Shown: positions 34,724 to 43,803 of the stretch, piece by piece | Layout of the letters: every line of letters starts with the position of its first letter | Numbering within the stretch: the stretch's first letter is position 1 | Assembly: GCF_002911665.1 (NCBI RefSeq) | Contig: NZ_MTBP01000002.1 | Span: forward strand, 992,001-1,056,000 | From: Actinomadura rubteroloni | GTDB lineage: Bacteria > Actinomycetota > Actinomycetes > Streptosporangiales > Streptosporangiaceae | DNA length: 64,000 nucleotides | Reading direction: 5' to 3' | The notes under the pieces: generated by a model | The model's database searches: none | Seen by the model: the letters and a program-made list of their open reading frames with translations, nothing else | Told to the model about the DNA's origin: nothing | Position numbers and translations under genes: made by a program

Positions 34724-34738
34724 TCTCGGCCGGCGAGA
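34724..34738. promoter_or_regulatory. Candidate NdgR operator upstream of cimA
   Basis: TCTCG-GCCGG-CGAGA with flanking CCG/CGG gives an almost perfect inverted repeat. It differs from the other sites by G instead of A at position 5. It lies just after the ilvE stop and could instead be an ilvE terminator, but it has no T tract on the minus strand. Confidence 0.5.
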
Positions 34739-34757
34739 CGGGCACGCGGCGACGACG

Positions 34758-35858
34758 TCAGACGATCTTGTGCACCCAGCCGTACGGGTCGGGGCGGGTG
34801 CCGTACTGGATGCCGACCAGTTCCTCGCGCAGGCGCATCGACACCGGACCGGGCTCGGCACCGATCGTCCACTCGCGGTCGGCGGACTTCACCGCGCCGA
34901 CCGGACTGATGATCGCGGCGGTGCCGCAGCCGAACACCTCGCTGATCTGGCCGGACTCGCAGCCCGCCTGCCACTCCTCGATGCTGATCTTGCCCTCCTC
35001 GGCGGGGATGCCGAGGTCGGGCGCGAGCTTGAGCATGGAGTCGCGGGTGACGCCGGGCAGCAGCGTGCCGGTGAGCGCCGGGGTGAGCAGCCGGGCCTGC
35101 GCGCCCGAGCCGTAGACGAACATGAGGTTCATCGACCCGACCTCCTCGACCCAGCGGTGCTCCACCGCGTCGAGCCAGACGACCTGGTCGCAGCCGTTGG
35201 CGACGGCCTGCGCCTGGCCCGCGAACGACGCCGCGTAGTTGCCGCCGGTCTTGGCCTCGCCCGTCCCGCCGGCGGCGGCGCGCGTGTAGTCCTGCGACAG
35301 CCACACCGTGACGGGCTTGATCCCGTTCTTGTAGTACAGCCCCGACGGCGACGCGATCACCGCGAACGTGAACTCCTGCGCGGGCTGGTTCACGCCGAGC
35401 GCCCGCGTCGTGGCGAACATGAACGGACGCAGGTACAGGCTGTAGCCGTCGGCCGTCGGCACCCAGTCGCGGTCGACCCGGACGAGCTGCTCCAGCGCCG
35501 CGACGAACAGCTCCTCGGGGATCTCCGGCATCGCCATCCGCCGCGCGGACCGGTTCATCCGGGCCGCGTTCATGAACGGGCGGAACGTGACGATCGAGCC
35601 GTCGTCCTGCCGGTAGGCCTTCAGGCCCTCGAACAGCTCCTGCGCGTAGTGCAGGACCTGGCTCGCCGGGTCCAGCGCGATCGGTCCGTACGGCCGCAGC
35701 CGCGCGTCGTGCCAGCCGCGCTCGGCGTCGTACTGGATCGTGACCATGTGGTCGGTGAAGTAGCGGCCCCACCCGGGGTCGGCCAGGATCCGCTCCCGCT
35801 CGGCGGCGGGGACGGGCTGCTCGTTCAGCGTGACGTCGAAGTCCGGGATGGTGCTCAT
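34758..35858 (-). CDS. ilvE: Branched-chain amino acid aminotransferase
   Basis: A 366-aa fold-type IV PLP enzyme making Leu, Ile and Val. The PLP lysine lies in [28 protein letters not shown] is the substrate-specificity loop, and [15 protein letters not shown] is the phosphate-binding region. The length fits the long (about 365 aa) BCAT form. The ATG at 35858 follows GAGAGGACC. No leader or palindrome of the types seen before cimA and ilvB is visible upstream, where the leuB terminator lies. Confidence 0.96.
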   Translation of the reverse strand: MSTIPDFDVTLNEQPVPAAERERILADPGWGRYFTDHMVTIQYDAERGWHDARLRPYGPIALDPASQVLHYAQELFEGLKAYRQDDGSIVTFRPFMNAARMNRSARRMAMPEIPEELFVAALEQLVRVDRDWVPTADGYSLYLRPFMFATTRALGVNQPAQEFTFAVIASPSGLYYKNGIKPVTVWLSQDYTRAAAGGTGEAKTGGNYAASFAGQAQAVANGCDQVVWLDAVEHRWVEEVGSMNLMFVYGSGAQARLLTPALTGTLLPGVTRDSMLKLAPDLGIPAEEGKISIEEWQAGCESGQISEVFGCGTAAIISPVGAVKSADREWTIGAEPGPVSMRLREELVGIQYGTRPDPYGWVHKIV

Positions 35859-35961
35859 CGCGTTGGGTCCTCTCGCGGATCGCCGCCCGGCCTCCTCGCC
35901 GCCGCGGCATGGTCCATCATCTGCCAAATCGACTCCTCGCGGCCACGGCGCACGACGAAAA

Positions 35962-35988
35962 CCGGGCGCGCCGCAGGGGCGCGCCCGG
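35962..35988 (-). terminator. leuB terminator
   Basis: An 11-bp perfect GC stem (CCGGGCGCGCC / GGCGCGCCCGG) with a 5-base loop and a TTTT tail on the minus strand, 38 bp after the leuB stop. Confidence 0.88.
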
Positions 35989-36026
35989 AGGTCGGTCCCG
36001 CCGGAACCCGGCGGGGAGGCGCGCCG

Positions 36027-37082
36027 CTAGCCCGATACTCGCTTGGCGATGGCGTCGCCGATCTGCGCGGTGGACCGGGCGCCGAGCCCGGCCCGCTCGC
36101 TCAGGTCGTCGGAGACGGCGCGCTCGACGCGGCGCGCGGCGTCCGCCGCGCCGACGTGGTCGAGGAGCATCGCGACGGACAGGATCGTCGCGGTCGGGTC
36201 GGCCTTGCCCTGGCCCGCGATGTCGGGGGCGCTGCCGTGGACCGGCTCGAACATCGACGGCGCGGCGCCGCCGGGGTTGACGTTGCCGGACGCGGCGAGC
36301 CCGATGCCGCCCGCGATGGCCGCGCCGATGTCGGTGATGATGTCGCCGAACAGGTTGTCGGTGACGACGACGTCGAACCGCTGCGGCTGGTTGACGAAGA
36401 ACATGGTGGCCGCGTCGACGTGGCAGTAGTCCACGCTGACCTGCGGGTACTCCGCGCCGACCTGCTTGACGACCCGCTGGTACAGCTCGCCGGCGAAGGT
36501 GAGCACGTTGTCCTTGTGGACCAAGGTCAGCTTCTTGCGGGGCCGCGCGGCGGCCTTCTCGAACGCGTACCGGACGACCCGCTCCACGCCGAACGCCGTG
36601 TTGACGCTCTCCTGCGTGGCGATCTCGTGCGGCGTGCCCTTGCGCAGGACCCCGCCGACGCCGGTGTACGGCCCCTCGGTGCCCTCCCGGACGACGATCA
36701 TGTCGATGTCGTCGGGGCCGACGTCCGCGAGCGGCGTCCGCACGCCCGGGAACAGCTTCACCGGGCGCAGGTTGACGTAGTGGTCCAGCTCGAACCGGGC
36801 GCGCAGCAGCAGCCCGCGCTCCAGCACCCCGCTCGGGACCGACGGGTCGCCGACCGCGCCGAGCAGGATGACGTCCTGGCCGCGCAGTTCCTCCAGCACC
36901 GAGTCGGGCAGGGTCTCGCCCGTCCGGTGCCAGCGCGCGGCGCCGAGGTCGTAGTGCGTCTGCTCGAACGTCAGGCCGGACGCGGGGCCGATCGCCGCGA
37001 GGACCTTGAGTCCCTCGGCGACGACTTCCGGGCCGATCCCGTCACCGGGGATGACCGCGAGGCGGATGCTGCGGGAAGGCAT
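36027..37082 (-). CDS. leuB: 3-isopropylmalate dehydrogenase
   Basis: A 351-aa decarboxylating dehydrogenase of leucine synthesis. [14 protein letters not shown] starts the protein; [25 protein letters not shown] and [20 protein letters not shown] are substrate and metal sites; [14 protein letters not shown] is the NAD site. The ATG at 37082 begins the conserved strand. It is followed by a terminator and preceded by a 380-bp region with two NdgR-like palindromes and a possible small ORF. Confidence 0.96.
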   Translation of the reverse strand: MPSRSIRLAVIPGDGIGPEVVAEGLKVLAAIGPASGLTFEQTHYDLGAARWHRTGETLPDSVLEELRGQDVILLGAVGDPSVPSGVLERGLLLRARFELDHYVNLRPVKLFPGVRTPLADVGPDDIDMIVVREGTEGPYTGVGGVLRKGTPHEIATQESVNTAFGVERVVRYAFEKAAARPRKKLTLVHKDNVLTFAGELYQRVVKQVGAEYPQVSVDYCHVDAATMFFVNQPQRFDVVVTDNLFGDIITDIGAAIAGGIGLAASGNVNPGGAAPSMFEPVHGSAPDIAGQGKADPTATILSVAMLLDHVGAADAARRVERAVSDDLSERAGLGARSTAQIGDAIAKRVSG

Positions 37083-37123
37083 GGCGGCACTCTACTGCAA
37101 ACGTCTCAAGAACTGGTCATTGG

Positions 37124-37138
37124 TCTCACAGACCGAGA
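37124..37138. promoter_or_regulatory. Candidate NdgR operator, leuB proximal
   Basis: TCTCA-CAGAC-CGAGA followed by CGG, centred about 50 bp upstream of the leuB start. An extra TCTCA half-site lies 20 bp closer to the gene at 37104-37108. Confidence 0.65.
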
Positions 37139-37146
37139 CGGCTGCG

Positions 37147-37221
37147 TCAGCCGCGCCGGTCCAGGGACTTCTGCAGGGCCGAGCGCAGGTCGCGGTCGGT
37201 GTCGTGGTCGCTGGCGTTCAT
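37147..37221 (-). CDS. Possible 24-aa small ORF upstream of leuB
   Basis: An ATG at 37221 with GGAG 6 bp upstream encodes a polar, Asp/Arg-rich 24-residue peptide (begins MNASDHDTDRDL, ends SLDRRG). The frame extends upstream to an ATG at 37368. It has no run of Leu codons, so it is not an obvious attenuation leader. It lies between the two leuB palindromes. It may be spurious. Confidence 0.3.
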   Translation of the reverse strand: MNASDHDTDRDLRSALQKSLDRRG

Positions 37222-37397
37222 GGCGTGCTCCATCCGGGCGGAACGGTGTCTGAAGGAGGCGCCGGGTCGGCTGCGTGGATCGCACGGCCTGGCTCCGGAC
37301 GGGGACCGGCGGGGCTGCGGACGGTGGTCGCGGGCCGCCGCGGGTCCCTTCCACGGTACCTCCGACATGGCGGAACGTCCCAGCAGGCGTCCGTTCA

Positions 37398-37412
37398 TCT
37401 CACATGCCGAGA
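37398..37412. promoter_or_regulatory. Candidate NdgR operator, leuB distal
   Basis: TCTCA-CATGC-CGAGA, followed by CGAG. It sits immediately beyond the serA terminator and 316 bp from leuB, so it could serve an upstream promoter or a DNA loop with the proximal site. Confidence 0.6.
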
Positions 37413-37418
37413 CGAGAA

Positions 37419-37449
37419 CGGCCCCCGCGCCCGGAGGACGCGGGGGCCG
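37419..37449 (-). terminator. serA terminator
   Basis: An 11-bp stem (CGGCCCCCGCG / CGCGGGGGCCG) with a 9-base loop begins 15 bp after the serA stop. The tail on the minus strand is TTCTCGTCTC, only weakly T-rich. Confidence 0.8.
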
Positions 37450-37463
37450 CACGACCCGGAGGG

Positions 37464-39053
37464 TCAGGCTTCGAGGTCCACCCGGCGGCCCATGTCCGCG
37501 CCGACCTCGGCCGAGATCGCGTCCACGAGCTGCGTCTGGACGGCCGAGTCGACGGTCAGCGCGATCAGCGCCTTGCCGCCCTTGGCGTCCCGGCCGACCT
37601 GCATGCCGGCGATGTTGACCTCCGCGTCGCCGAGCAGCTTGCCGACCGCCCCGACGATGCCGGGCCGGTCGGTGTAGGAGAAGAACGCCATGTGCGCGGT
37701 GGGCACCAGCTCCATCGCGTACCCGTTGATCTCGATGATCCGCTCGGCGTGCCGGGGGCCGGTCAGCGTGCCCGACACCGACACGACCTCGCCGTCGGCC
37801 ATCGTGCCGCGCACCTGGACGACGTTGCGCCAGTCGGGGCTGTCCTCGCTGGTGGTCAGCGTGACCTCGACGCCCCGGTCGCGGGCGAGCAGCGGCGCGT
37901 TGACGAACGTGACCGACTCCTCGGTGACGTCCAGGAAGACGCCCTTCAGCGCGGCCAGCTCCAGCACCTTGACGTCGTGCGCGGTGATCTCGCCGCGCAC
38001 CACGACGTCGAGCCGGACCGGGACGCCCCCGGCGAGCGCGGTGAAGATGCGGCCGAGCTTCTCGGCGAGCGGGAGGCCGGGCTTGACGTCCTCGGCGACG
38101 GCGCCGCCCTGGACGTTCACGGCGTCCGGCACGAACTCGCCCGACAGCGCCAGCTTGACCGAGCGCGCGACCTGCGTGCCCGCCTTCTCCTGCGCCTCGT
38201 GGGTGCTCGCGCCGAGGTGCGGGGTGACGACCACGTTGTCGTGGTGGAACAGGGGGCTGTCGGTGCAGGGCTCGGTGCTGAACACGTCGATGCCCGCGCC
38301 CGCGACCCGGCCGTCCTTGATCGCCAGCTCCAGCGCGGCCTCGTCCACGATCCCGCCGCGCGCGGCGTTCACGATGCGGACCGACGGCTTGACCTGGTGC
38401 AGCTCGCGGTCGCCGATGAGGCCGAGGGTCTCGGGCGTCTTCGGCAGGTGGACGGTGATGAAGTCGCTATCGCGCAGCAGCTCGTCCAGCGTGACGAGCT
38501 TGACGCCGAGCTGCGCCGCGCGGGCGGCCTGCACGTACGGGTCGTAGGCGACGACGTTCATCTCGAACGCGGCGAGGCGCTGGGCGACGAGGACGCCGAT
38601 GCGGCCGAGGCCGAGGACGCCGACGGTCTTGCCCGCCAGCTCGACGCCGGTGTACTTGGAGCGCTTCCACTCGCCCTGCTTGAGGGCGGCGTGGCCCTGT
38701 GGCACGTTCCGGGCAGTGGCCAGGAGCAGCGCGATGGCGTGCTCGGCGGCGGTGACGATGTTGGACGTGGGCGCGTTGACGACCATGACGCCGGCCTTGG
38801 TGGCGGCCTCGACGTCGACGTTGTCGAGGCCGACGCCCGCGCGCGCCACGACCCGCAGCCTGCGGGCGGCGGCGAACACCTCGGCGTTGACCTTGGTGGC
38901 GCTGCGGACGATCAGGGCGTCGACGTCGGCGACGGCGGGGAGCAGCAGGCCGCGGTCGGCGCCGTCGACGTGCCGGACCTCGAAGTCCGATTCGAGGACG
39001 GCGATGCCGGCCGGGGAGAGTTCTTCTGCGACGAGGACGACGGGCTTGCTCAA
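37464..39053 (-). CDS. serA: D-3-phosphoglycerate dehydrogenase
   Basis: A 529-aa type I SerA, first step of serine synthesis. The N-terminal catalytic part has VRSATKVNAEV, the NAD motif VLGLGRIGVLVAQRLAAF, the catalytic Arg in NAARGGIVDEAAL and His in TPHLGASTHEAQ. The intervening (ASB) domain and the C-terminal ACT domain (SYTDRPGIVGAVGKLL) give serine feedback. The TTG at 39053 is chosen because AAGGA lies 7 bp upstream and the product would begin MSKPVVLVAEE. Earlier in-frame codons give an unlikely N-terminal extension. Confidence 0.95.
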   Translation of the reverse strand: MSKPVVLVAEELSPAGIAVLESDFEVRHVDGADRGLLLPAVADVDALIVRSATKVNAEVFAAARRLRVVARAGVGLDNVDVEAATKAGVMVVNAPTSNIVTAAEHAIALLLATARNVPQGHAALKQGEWKRSKYTGVELAGKTVGVLGLGRIGVLVAQRLAAFEMNVVAYDPYVQAARAAQLGVKLVTLDELLRDSDFITVHLPKTPETLGLIGDRELHQVKPSVRIVNAARGGIVDEAALELAIKDGRVAGAGIDVFSTEPCTDSPLFHHDNVVVTPHLGASTHEAQEKAGTQVARSVKLALSGEFVPDAVNVQGGAVAEDVKPGLPLAEKLGRIFTALAGGVPVRLDVVVRGEITAHDVKVLELAALKGVFLDVTEESVTFVNAPLLARDRGVEVTLTTSEDSPDWRNVVQVRGTMADGEVVSVSGTLTGPRHAERIIEINGYAMELVPTAHMAFFSYTDRPGIVGAVGKLLGDAEVNIAGMQVGRDAKGGKALIALTVDSAVQTQLVDAISAEVGADMGRRVDLEA

Positions 39054-39220
39054 GGAAGAGTCCTTACACACGTGGGCTTGTGGGGTGCTGTGATGCCGCG
39101 AGTCCACCTCGTCGTGCGCTCGCCTCCAGCGAGTCTATCCCCCGGGCGCGCACCCGTTCGCGATCGCGGTGACACACACCCGAACACCCTATATGCCGTG
39201 AAAATCCGGTATTCCCGGAA

Positions 39221-39862
39221 TCACGCGGCATGGGGTTCGGGCTGTGCCGCCAGAACCGTCGCCACCCGGTCGATGTCGCCGATCTCGACGTGCGGGACGT
39301 CCGCGAAGATCCGCAGCGGCCCCGGCGGCAGCCCCAGCTCGGCCGCCACCCGCACCCCGACCGCGTGCAGCGGGATGCACGTCAGGTACGCCAGGTTCAC
39401 GTTCAGGGTCCGGAACATGGCCGTCATGACCAGCCGGTAGCCCCGGATACGGAACGACAGCGCCGTCACGCACGGCATCGCGTCGCCCGGCGGGCCCGGG
39501 ACGGTCAGCGAGATCCACGCGCTCGTCGTCCACGGCCGCGCCCGCAGCAGCTCCACCACCCAGCGGAGCTGCCCCGCGCCGTGCGCGCCGCCCGTCCCGG
39601 CGGGCAGCGGGGCCGGGGCCTGGTCGCGCGCCCGCGCGATCAGCCGCCGGTCCCCGTACTCGCGCAGGACGGGGTCCTCCCAGCTCAGGGAGGCGATCTC
39701 GAACATGATCGGCGGCCCTTCGATGACGGGTCCGGGATCGTCCATCCCGGCCTCGCCCGCCGCCCATACGTGCCGGAGGAGTCCGATCCAGGCTCCGCCG
39801 CAGGTCTCGTAGCGGTGGACTCCGAACTCCACCGCGCGTTCCCGGCCTCCGCGATCAGTCAC
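39221..39862 (-). CDS. Divergent thymidylate-synthase-like protein
   Basis: A 213-aa protein whose C-terminal 100 residues align with thymidylate synthase: WTTSAWISLTVPG...AMPCVTALSFRIRGYRLVMTAMFRTLNVNLAYLT, cited here in parts. Cys131 sits where the TS nucleophile lies, and Arg151 is 20 residues later, the same spacing as in E. coli TS (Cys146, Arg166). His191 matches His207. His147, Asp169 and Asn177 of TS are replaced by Val132, Asn154 and Cys162. The N-terminal folate half is shortened. It may be an inactive relative, or a TS-fold enzyme with a different substrate. The GTG at 39862 is provisional. It stands alone between serA and the DUF2079 gene. Confidence 0.65.
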   Translation of the reverse strand: MTDRGGRERAVEFGVHRYETCGGAWIGLLRHVWAAGEAGMDDPGPVIEGPPIMFEIASLSWEDPVLREYGDRRLIARARDQAPAPLPAGTGGAHGAGQLRWVVELLRARPWTTSAWISLTVPGPPGDAMPCVTALSFRIRGYRLVMTAMFRTLNVNLAYLTCIPLHAVGVRVAAELGLPPGPLRIFADVPHVEIGDIDRVATVLAAQPEPHAA

Positions 39863-39956
39863 CAGCCTCGCCCCAACCGCCGCTCGGGACGCGGGCTACG
39901 GGAGTGACGCTGCTGCGCTGCGAGACGCGCCGCGGCCCTCACGACTTCTGTTGTAA

Positions 39957-41486
39957 TTATCGGTCAGAGAACGCGAAATGGGTAGGGATTTCTTTCCACG
40001 GAGCCATCCGCTTTCGCGCGGCGGCGTCGCCGTGGAGGATCACGAAGCCCCCGTCGCGGTAGACCTCCCGGTAACCGGCGTCCCGCAGGAGCCGGACGCG
40101 GTCGCGCTGCCGCTCCACCGAGACGAACGGGAACTCGTGCGCCCCGACGTCGGCGGCGACCCACTCGGCCCCGCGCGGCACCTGGTCCCAGAGCAGGACG
40201 CGGGTGCGGCCGGTGAGGGCGGGGCCGAGGTGGTTGGCGGCCTCGACCTCCACGCCGTCGGGGACGTGCGCGACGGCCCGCGCGGCGGCGGCGCCCCGCG
40301 CGTCCCGGACGTACAGGCTCGGCTCGGCCAGCTTCTTGAACCCGAAGACGGGGACGAGCGCGCAGGTCACGACGAGGATCCCGCCGAAGACCGCCCTGCC
40401 GTTCCAGCGCGGGCCGGCGCGGTCGCGCAGCCGGGCGGCGCCGTCGGCGGCGGCGAGCGCCAGCACCGCGACCAGGAACGCGTTGTAGTGGTAGTGCGGC
40501 GCCCACCAGTTCTCGAACCGGTCGGCGAGCATCCGCTCGGCGAGCAGCGGCACGACCGCGAGCGTCAGCGGGGACAGCAGCGGCAGCAGCAGGAACGGCA
40601 GGACGAGCAGCGCCATCGTCGCGAGCTTCTCCGGCGGGGCGCCGAGCGCGAGCACCAGGTCCCAGGGCCGGGTGACGGCGTGCCGCGCGACGCCCGGCAG
40701 ATCGTCCCCGAGCCCGCCGTAGGCCCAGTAGTAGCGGTTGTCGCCGCCGAACTCGGCGATGAGCACCTGGGACGCCGCCCACGTCGCCGCGAGCCCGCAG
40801 GCGGCGAACAGGGCGCCCGCGCGCCGCTCCCCGCGCCGGGTCAGCAGGACGAGCCCGAACCCGGCGACGAGCAGCCCCATGTCCTCCTTGGCGAGCAGCA
40901 GCGCGGCGGCGGCGAGGACGGCCTGCCCGCGCCGTCCGGCGTCCCAGCGCTCGATCATGAGCGCCGACAGCGGCGGGACGAACGCGACCTCGTGGAAGTC
41001 GAACGTCAGCGCCTCGGCGACCGGCCACGACAGCGCGTACGCGGCGGCGACGGCGTAAGCGGCGCGCTCGCCGACGCGCCGCGCCGCGAACCGGAACACC
41101 GGCACGACGGCCAGCGCGAACAGCACGGCCTGCGCGGCGAGCAGCGTCGCGGGCCCGTCGTGCAGCCGGTAGAGGGGCGCGAGGACGGCCAGCAGCGGCG
41201 AGAAGTGGTCGCCGAGGATCGAGAAGCCCGGCCCGAAGCCGTTGTGGACGCCCTTCACCGGCGCGACCGGCGCCCCGAGCCTGCTGTAGGACCGGACGGC
41301 CTGGTCGAAGATCACCAGGTCGTAGGTGGTGGTGCGGAACGTCCGCAGGCGCAGCAGCGCGTAGACCGTGTAGACGGCGGCCGTCGCGACGACGAGCGCG
41401 ACGAGCGCGGGACGCCGCCGGGGGATGCGAGGCGTCCGGCCGGACCGCGCGGCCCTCCGCTCCCCCACCGTGAACGCCTCGGCCAC
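39957..41486 (-). CDS. DUF2079 multi-pass membrane protein (GT-C-like)
   Basis: A 509-aa membrane protein with many hydrophobic helices. TTYDLVIFDQAVRSYSRLG and ILGDHFSPLLAVLAPLYRL are the DUF2079 signature region, with Asp and His residues in the first extracytoplasmic loop, and DFHEVAFVPPL is also conserved. The family is thought to resemble GT-C glycosyltransferases, but its activity is not established. It starts 52 bp after the padR gene on the same strand and is probably co-transcribed, so PadR may control it. Confidence 0.85.
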   Translation of the reverse strand: MAEAFTVGERRAARSGRTPRIPRRRPALVALVVATAAVYTVYALLRLRTFRTTTYDLVIFDQAVRSYSRLGAPVAPVKGVHNGFGPGFSILGDHFSPLLAVLAPLYRLHDGPATLLAAQAVLFALAVVPVFRFAARRVGERAAYAVAAAYALSWPVAEALTFDFHEVAFVPPLSALMIERWDAGRRGQAVLAAAALLLAKEDMGLLVAGFGLVLLTRRGERRAGALFAACGLAATWAASQVLIAEFGGDNRYYWAYGGLGDDLPGVARHAVTRPWDLVLALGAPPEKLATMALLVLPFLLLPLLSPLTLAVVPLLAERMLADRFENWWAPHYHYNAFLVAVLALAAADGAARLRDRAGPRWNGRAVFGGILVVTCALVPVFGFKKLAEPSLYVRDARGAAAARAVAHVPDGVEVEAANHLGPALTGRTRVLLWDQVPRGAEWVAADVGAHEFPFVSVERQRDRVRLLRDAGYREVYRDGGFVILHGDAAARKRMAPWKEIPTHFAFSDR

Positions 41487-41538
41487 GTGCCCGGACGCTA
41501 CCAGGAGACCGCGCCGTGCGCGCGGCCGGTCCCGGCCC

Positions 41539-42090
41539 TCAGCGGCCGGGTTCGGGGGTGCCCGCGGGCTGCGGCGCGGCGACGGCCTCGCAGTGGTCGA
41601 GCCAGCGCACCTCGGCCTCCGCCTGGAAGATCATCGAGTCCAGCACCAGCCCCCACGCGCGGGCCTCCCGGTCGGCGGGGGCGCGGTCGGCGTCGGCGCG
41701 GGCGCGGGTGAGGTCGCGCAGCGTGCGCAGGGTGGCGGCGCGCTGGACGCGGACGACGTCGGCGACGTCCACGCCCGGGGTCGTCACGGCCATCGCGAGC
41801 TTGATCGCCAGCTCGTCGCGGGGCCGGTCGGCGCGCGCCAGCGGGGTGGCGAACCAGCCCCGGACGTCGTCGTGCCCGGCCGGGGTGATGCGGTACACGA
41901 AGCGGCCCTCGCGGTCGGCGCCGACGCGGGTGATGAGGGCGTCGCGTTCGAGCCGCGCGAGCGTGGAGTAGACCTGCCCGATGTTCAGGGGCCAGGACGC
42001 CCCCGTGGAGGACTCGAAGTCGGCGCGGAGCTGGTAGCCGTAGCGGGGGCCGCGGGCCAGGAGCGCGAGCAGGCCGTGACGGATCGACAT
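41539..42090 (-). CDS. PadR-family transcriptional regulator
   Basis: A 183-aa PadR-s2-type repressor. The N-terminal winged helix has HGLLALLARGPRYGYQLRADF and GQVYSTLARLERDALI, and the C-terminal part is a helical dimer domain (about 90-160). The inducer is unknown. The ATG at 42090 is only 16-47 bp downstream of two ATAC-N3-GTAT palindromes, so it probably represses itself and the following DUF2079 gene. Confidence 0.9.
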   Translation of the reverse strand: MSIRHGLLALLARGPRYGYQLRADFESSTGASWPLNIGQVYSTLARLERDALITRVGADREGRFVYRITPAGHDDVRGWFATPLARADRPRDELAIKLAMAVTTPGVDVADVVRVQRAATLRTLRDLTRARADADRAPADREARAWGLVLDSMIFQAEAEVRWLDHCEAVAAPQPAGTPEPGR

Positions 42091-42105
42091 GCCAGCCAAG
42101 TATGC

Positions 42106-42137
42106 ATACCGGGTATCCGGCGGGCAATACCGCGTAT
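42106..42137. promoter_or_regulatory. Tandem PadR-type operators
   Basis: ATACCGGGTAT (42106-42116) and ATACCGCGTAT (42127-42137) are two ATAC-N3-GTAT palindromes whose centres are 21 bp apart, two helical turns. They lie just before the padR start codon, where a repressor would block its own promoter. Confidence 0.75.
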
Positions 42138-42168
42138 GCAGAACGGTGCGTGTCGTCCCGAAAACAGC

Positions 42169-42204
42169 GGGTCCGCCGCCCCCGGAAGCGGGGACGGCGG
42201 ACCC
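42169..42204 (-). terminator. ilvC terminator
   Basis: A 10-bp stem (GGGTCCGCCG / CGGCGGACCC) with a GC-rich inner CCCC/GGGG pairing starts 18 bp after the ilvC stop. The minus-strand tail is GCTGTTTTC. Confidence 0.82.
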
Positions 42205-42221
42205 GGTGCGGCGGCCGACGG

Positions 42222-43244
<1,023 letters not shown>

Positions 43245-43273
43245 TCACGCGGCCGCCGGCCGGGTCCGTGCGG

Positions 43274-43798
43274 TCAGGCGCTGCGCTCGATCGCGCGCAG
43301 CGACCGGTCGGTGATGGAGCGGGCCCCGCGGCCGATGGCCACCATGCCCGACTGGACCAGCTCCTTGATGCCGAACGGTTCGAGGATGCGGATCAGCGCG
43401 TCCAGTTTGTCGCGGTTGCCGGTCGCCTCGACGGTCACCGCGTCCGGCGCGACGTCCACGACCTTCGCGCGGAAGAGCTGGACGGTCTCCAGCACCTGCG
43501 AGCGGGTCTCGGCGTCCGCGCGGACCTTGATGAGGACCAGCTCGCGCTGCACCGAGCTGCCCGCGTCCAGCTCGACGATCTTCAGGACGTTCACCAGCTT
43601 GTTGAGCTGCTTGGTGACCTGCTCCAGCGGCAGGCCCTCGACGTTCACCACGATCGTCATCCGGGAGATCTCCGGGTGCTCGGTGGTGCCGACGGCCAGC
43701 GACTCGATGTTGAACCCGCGGCGGGCGAACAGGGCCGCGACGCGCGTGAGGATGCCGGGGGTGTTCTCCACCAGCACCGACAGGGTGTGCTGCGTCAT
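43274..43798 (-). CDS. ilvN: Acetolactate synthase small (regulatory) subunit
   Basis: A 174-aa valine-feedback subunit. The N-terminal ACT domain reads TLSVLVENTPGILTRVAALF and RRGFNIESLAVG, and the second domain (about 80-170) is the usual IlvN C-terminal half. The ATG at 43798 is 5 bp from the ilvB stop, so the subunits are tightly co-expressed. Confidence 0.97.
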   Translation of the reverse strand: MTQHTLSVLVENTPGILTRVAALFARRGFNIESLAVGTTEHPEISRMTIVVNVEGLPLEQVTKQLNKLVNVLKIVELDAGSSVQRELVLIKVRADAETRSQVLETVQLFRAKVVDVAPDAVTVEATGNRDKLDALIRILEPFGIKELVQSGMVAIGRGARSITDRSLRAIERSA

Positions 43799-43803
43799 CG
43801 CGG

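Noticed and set aside
34724..34738. Reading the cimA palindrome only as an ilvE terminator
   Set aside because: It is not excluded, but it has no T tract and it fits the operator pattern, so I list it as a low-confidence operator instead.
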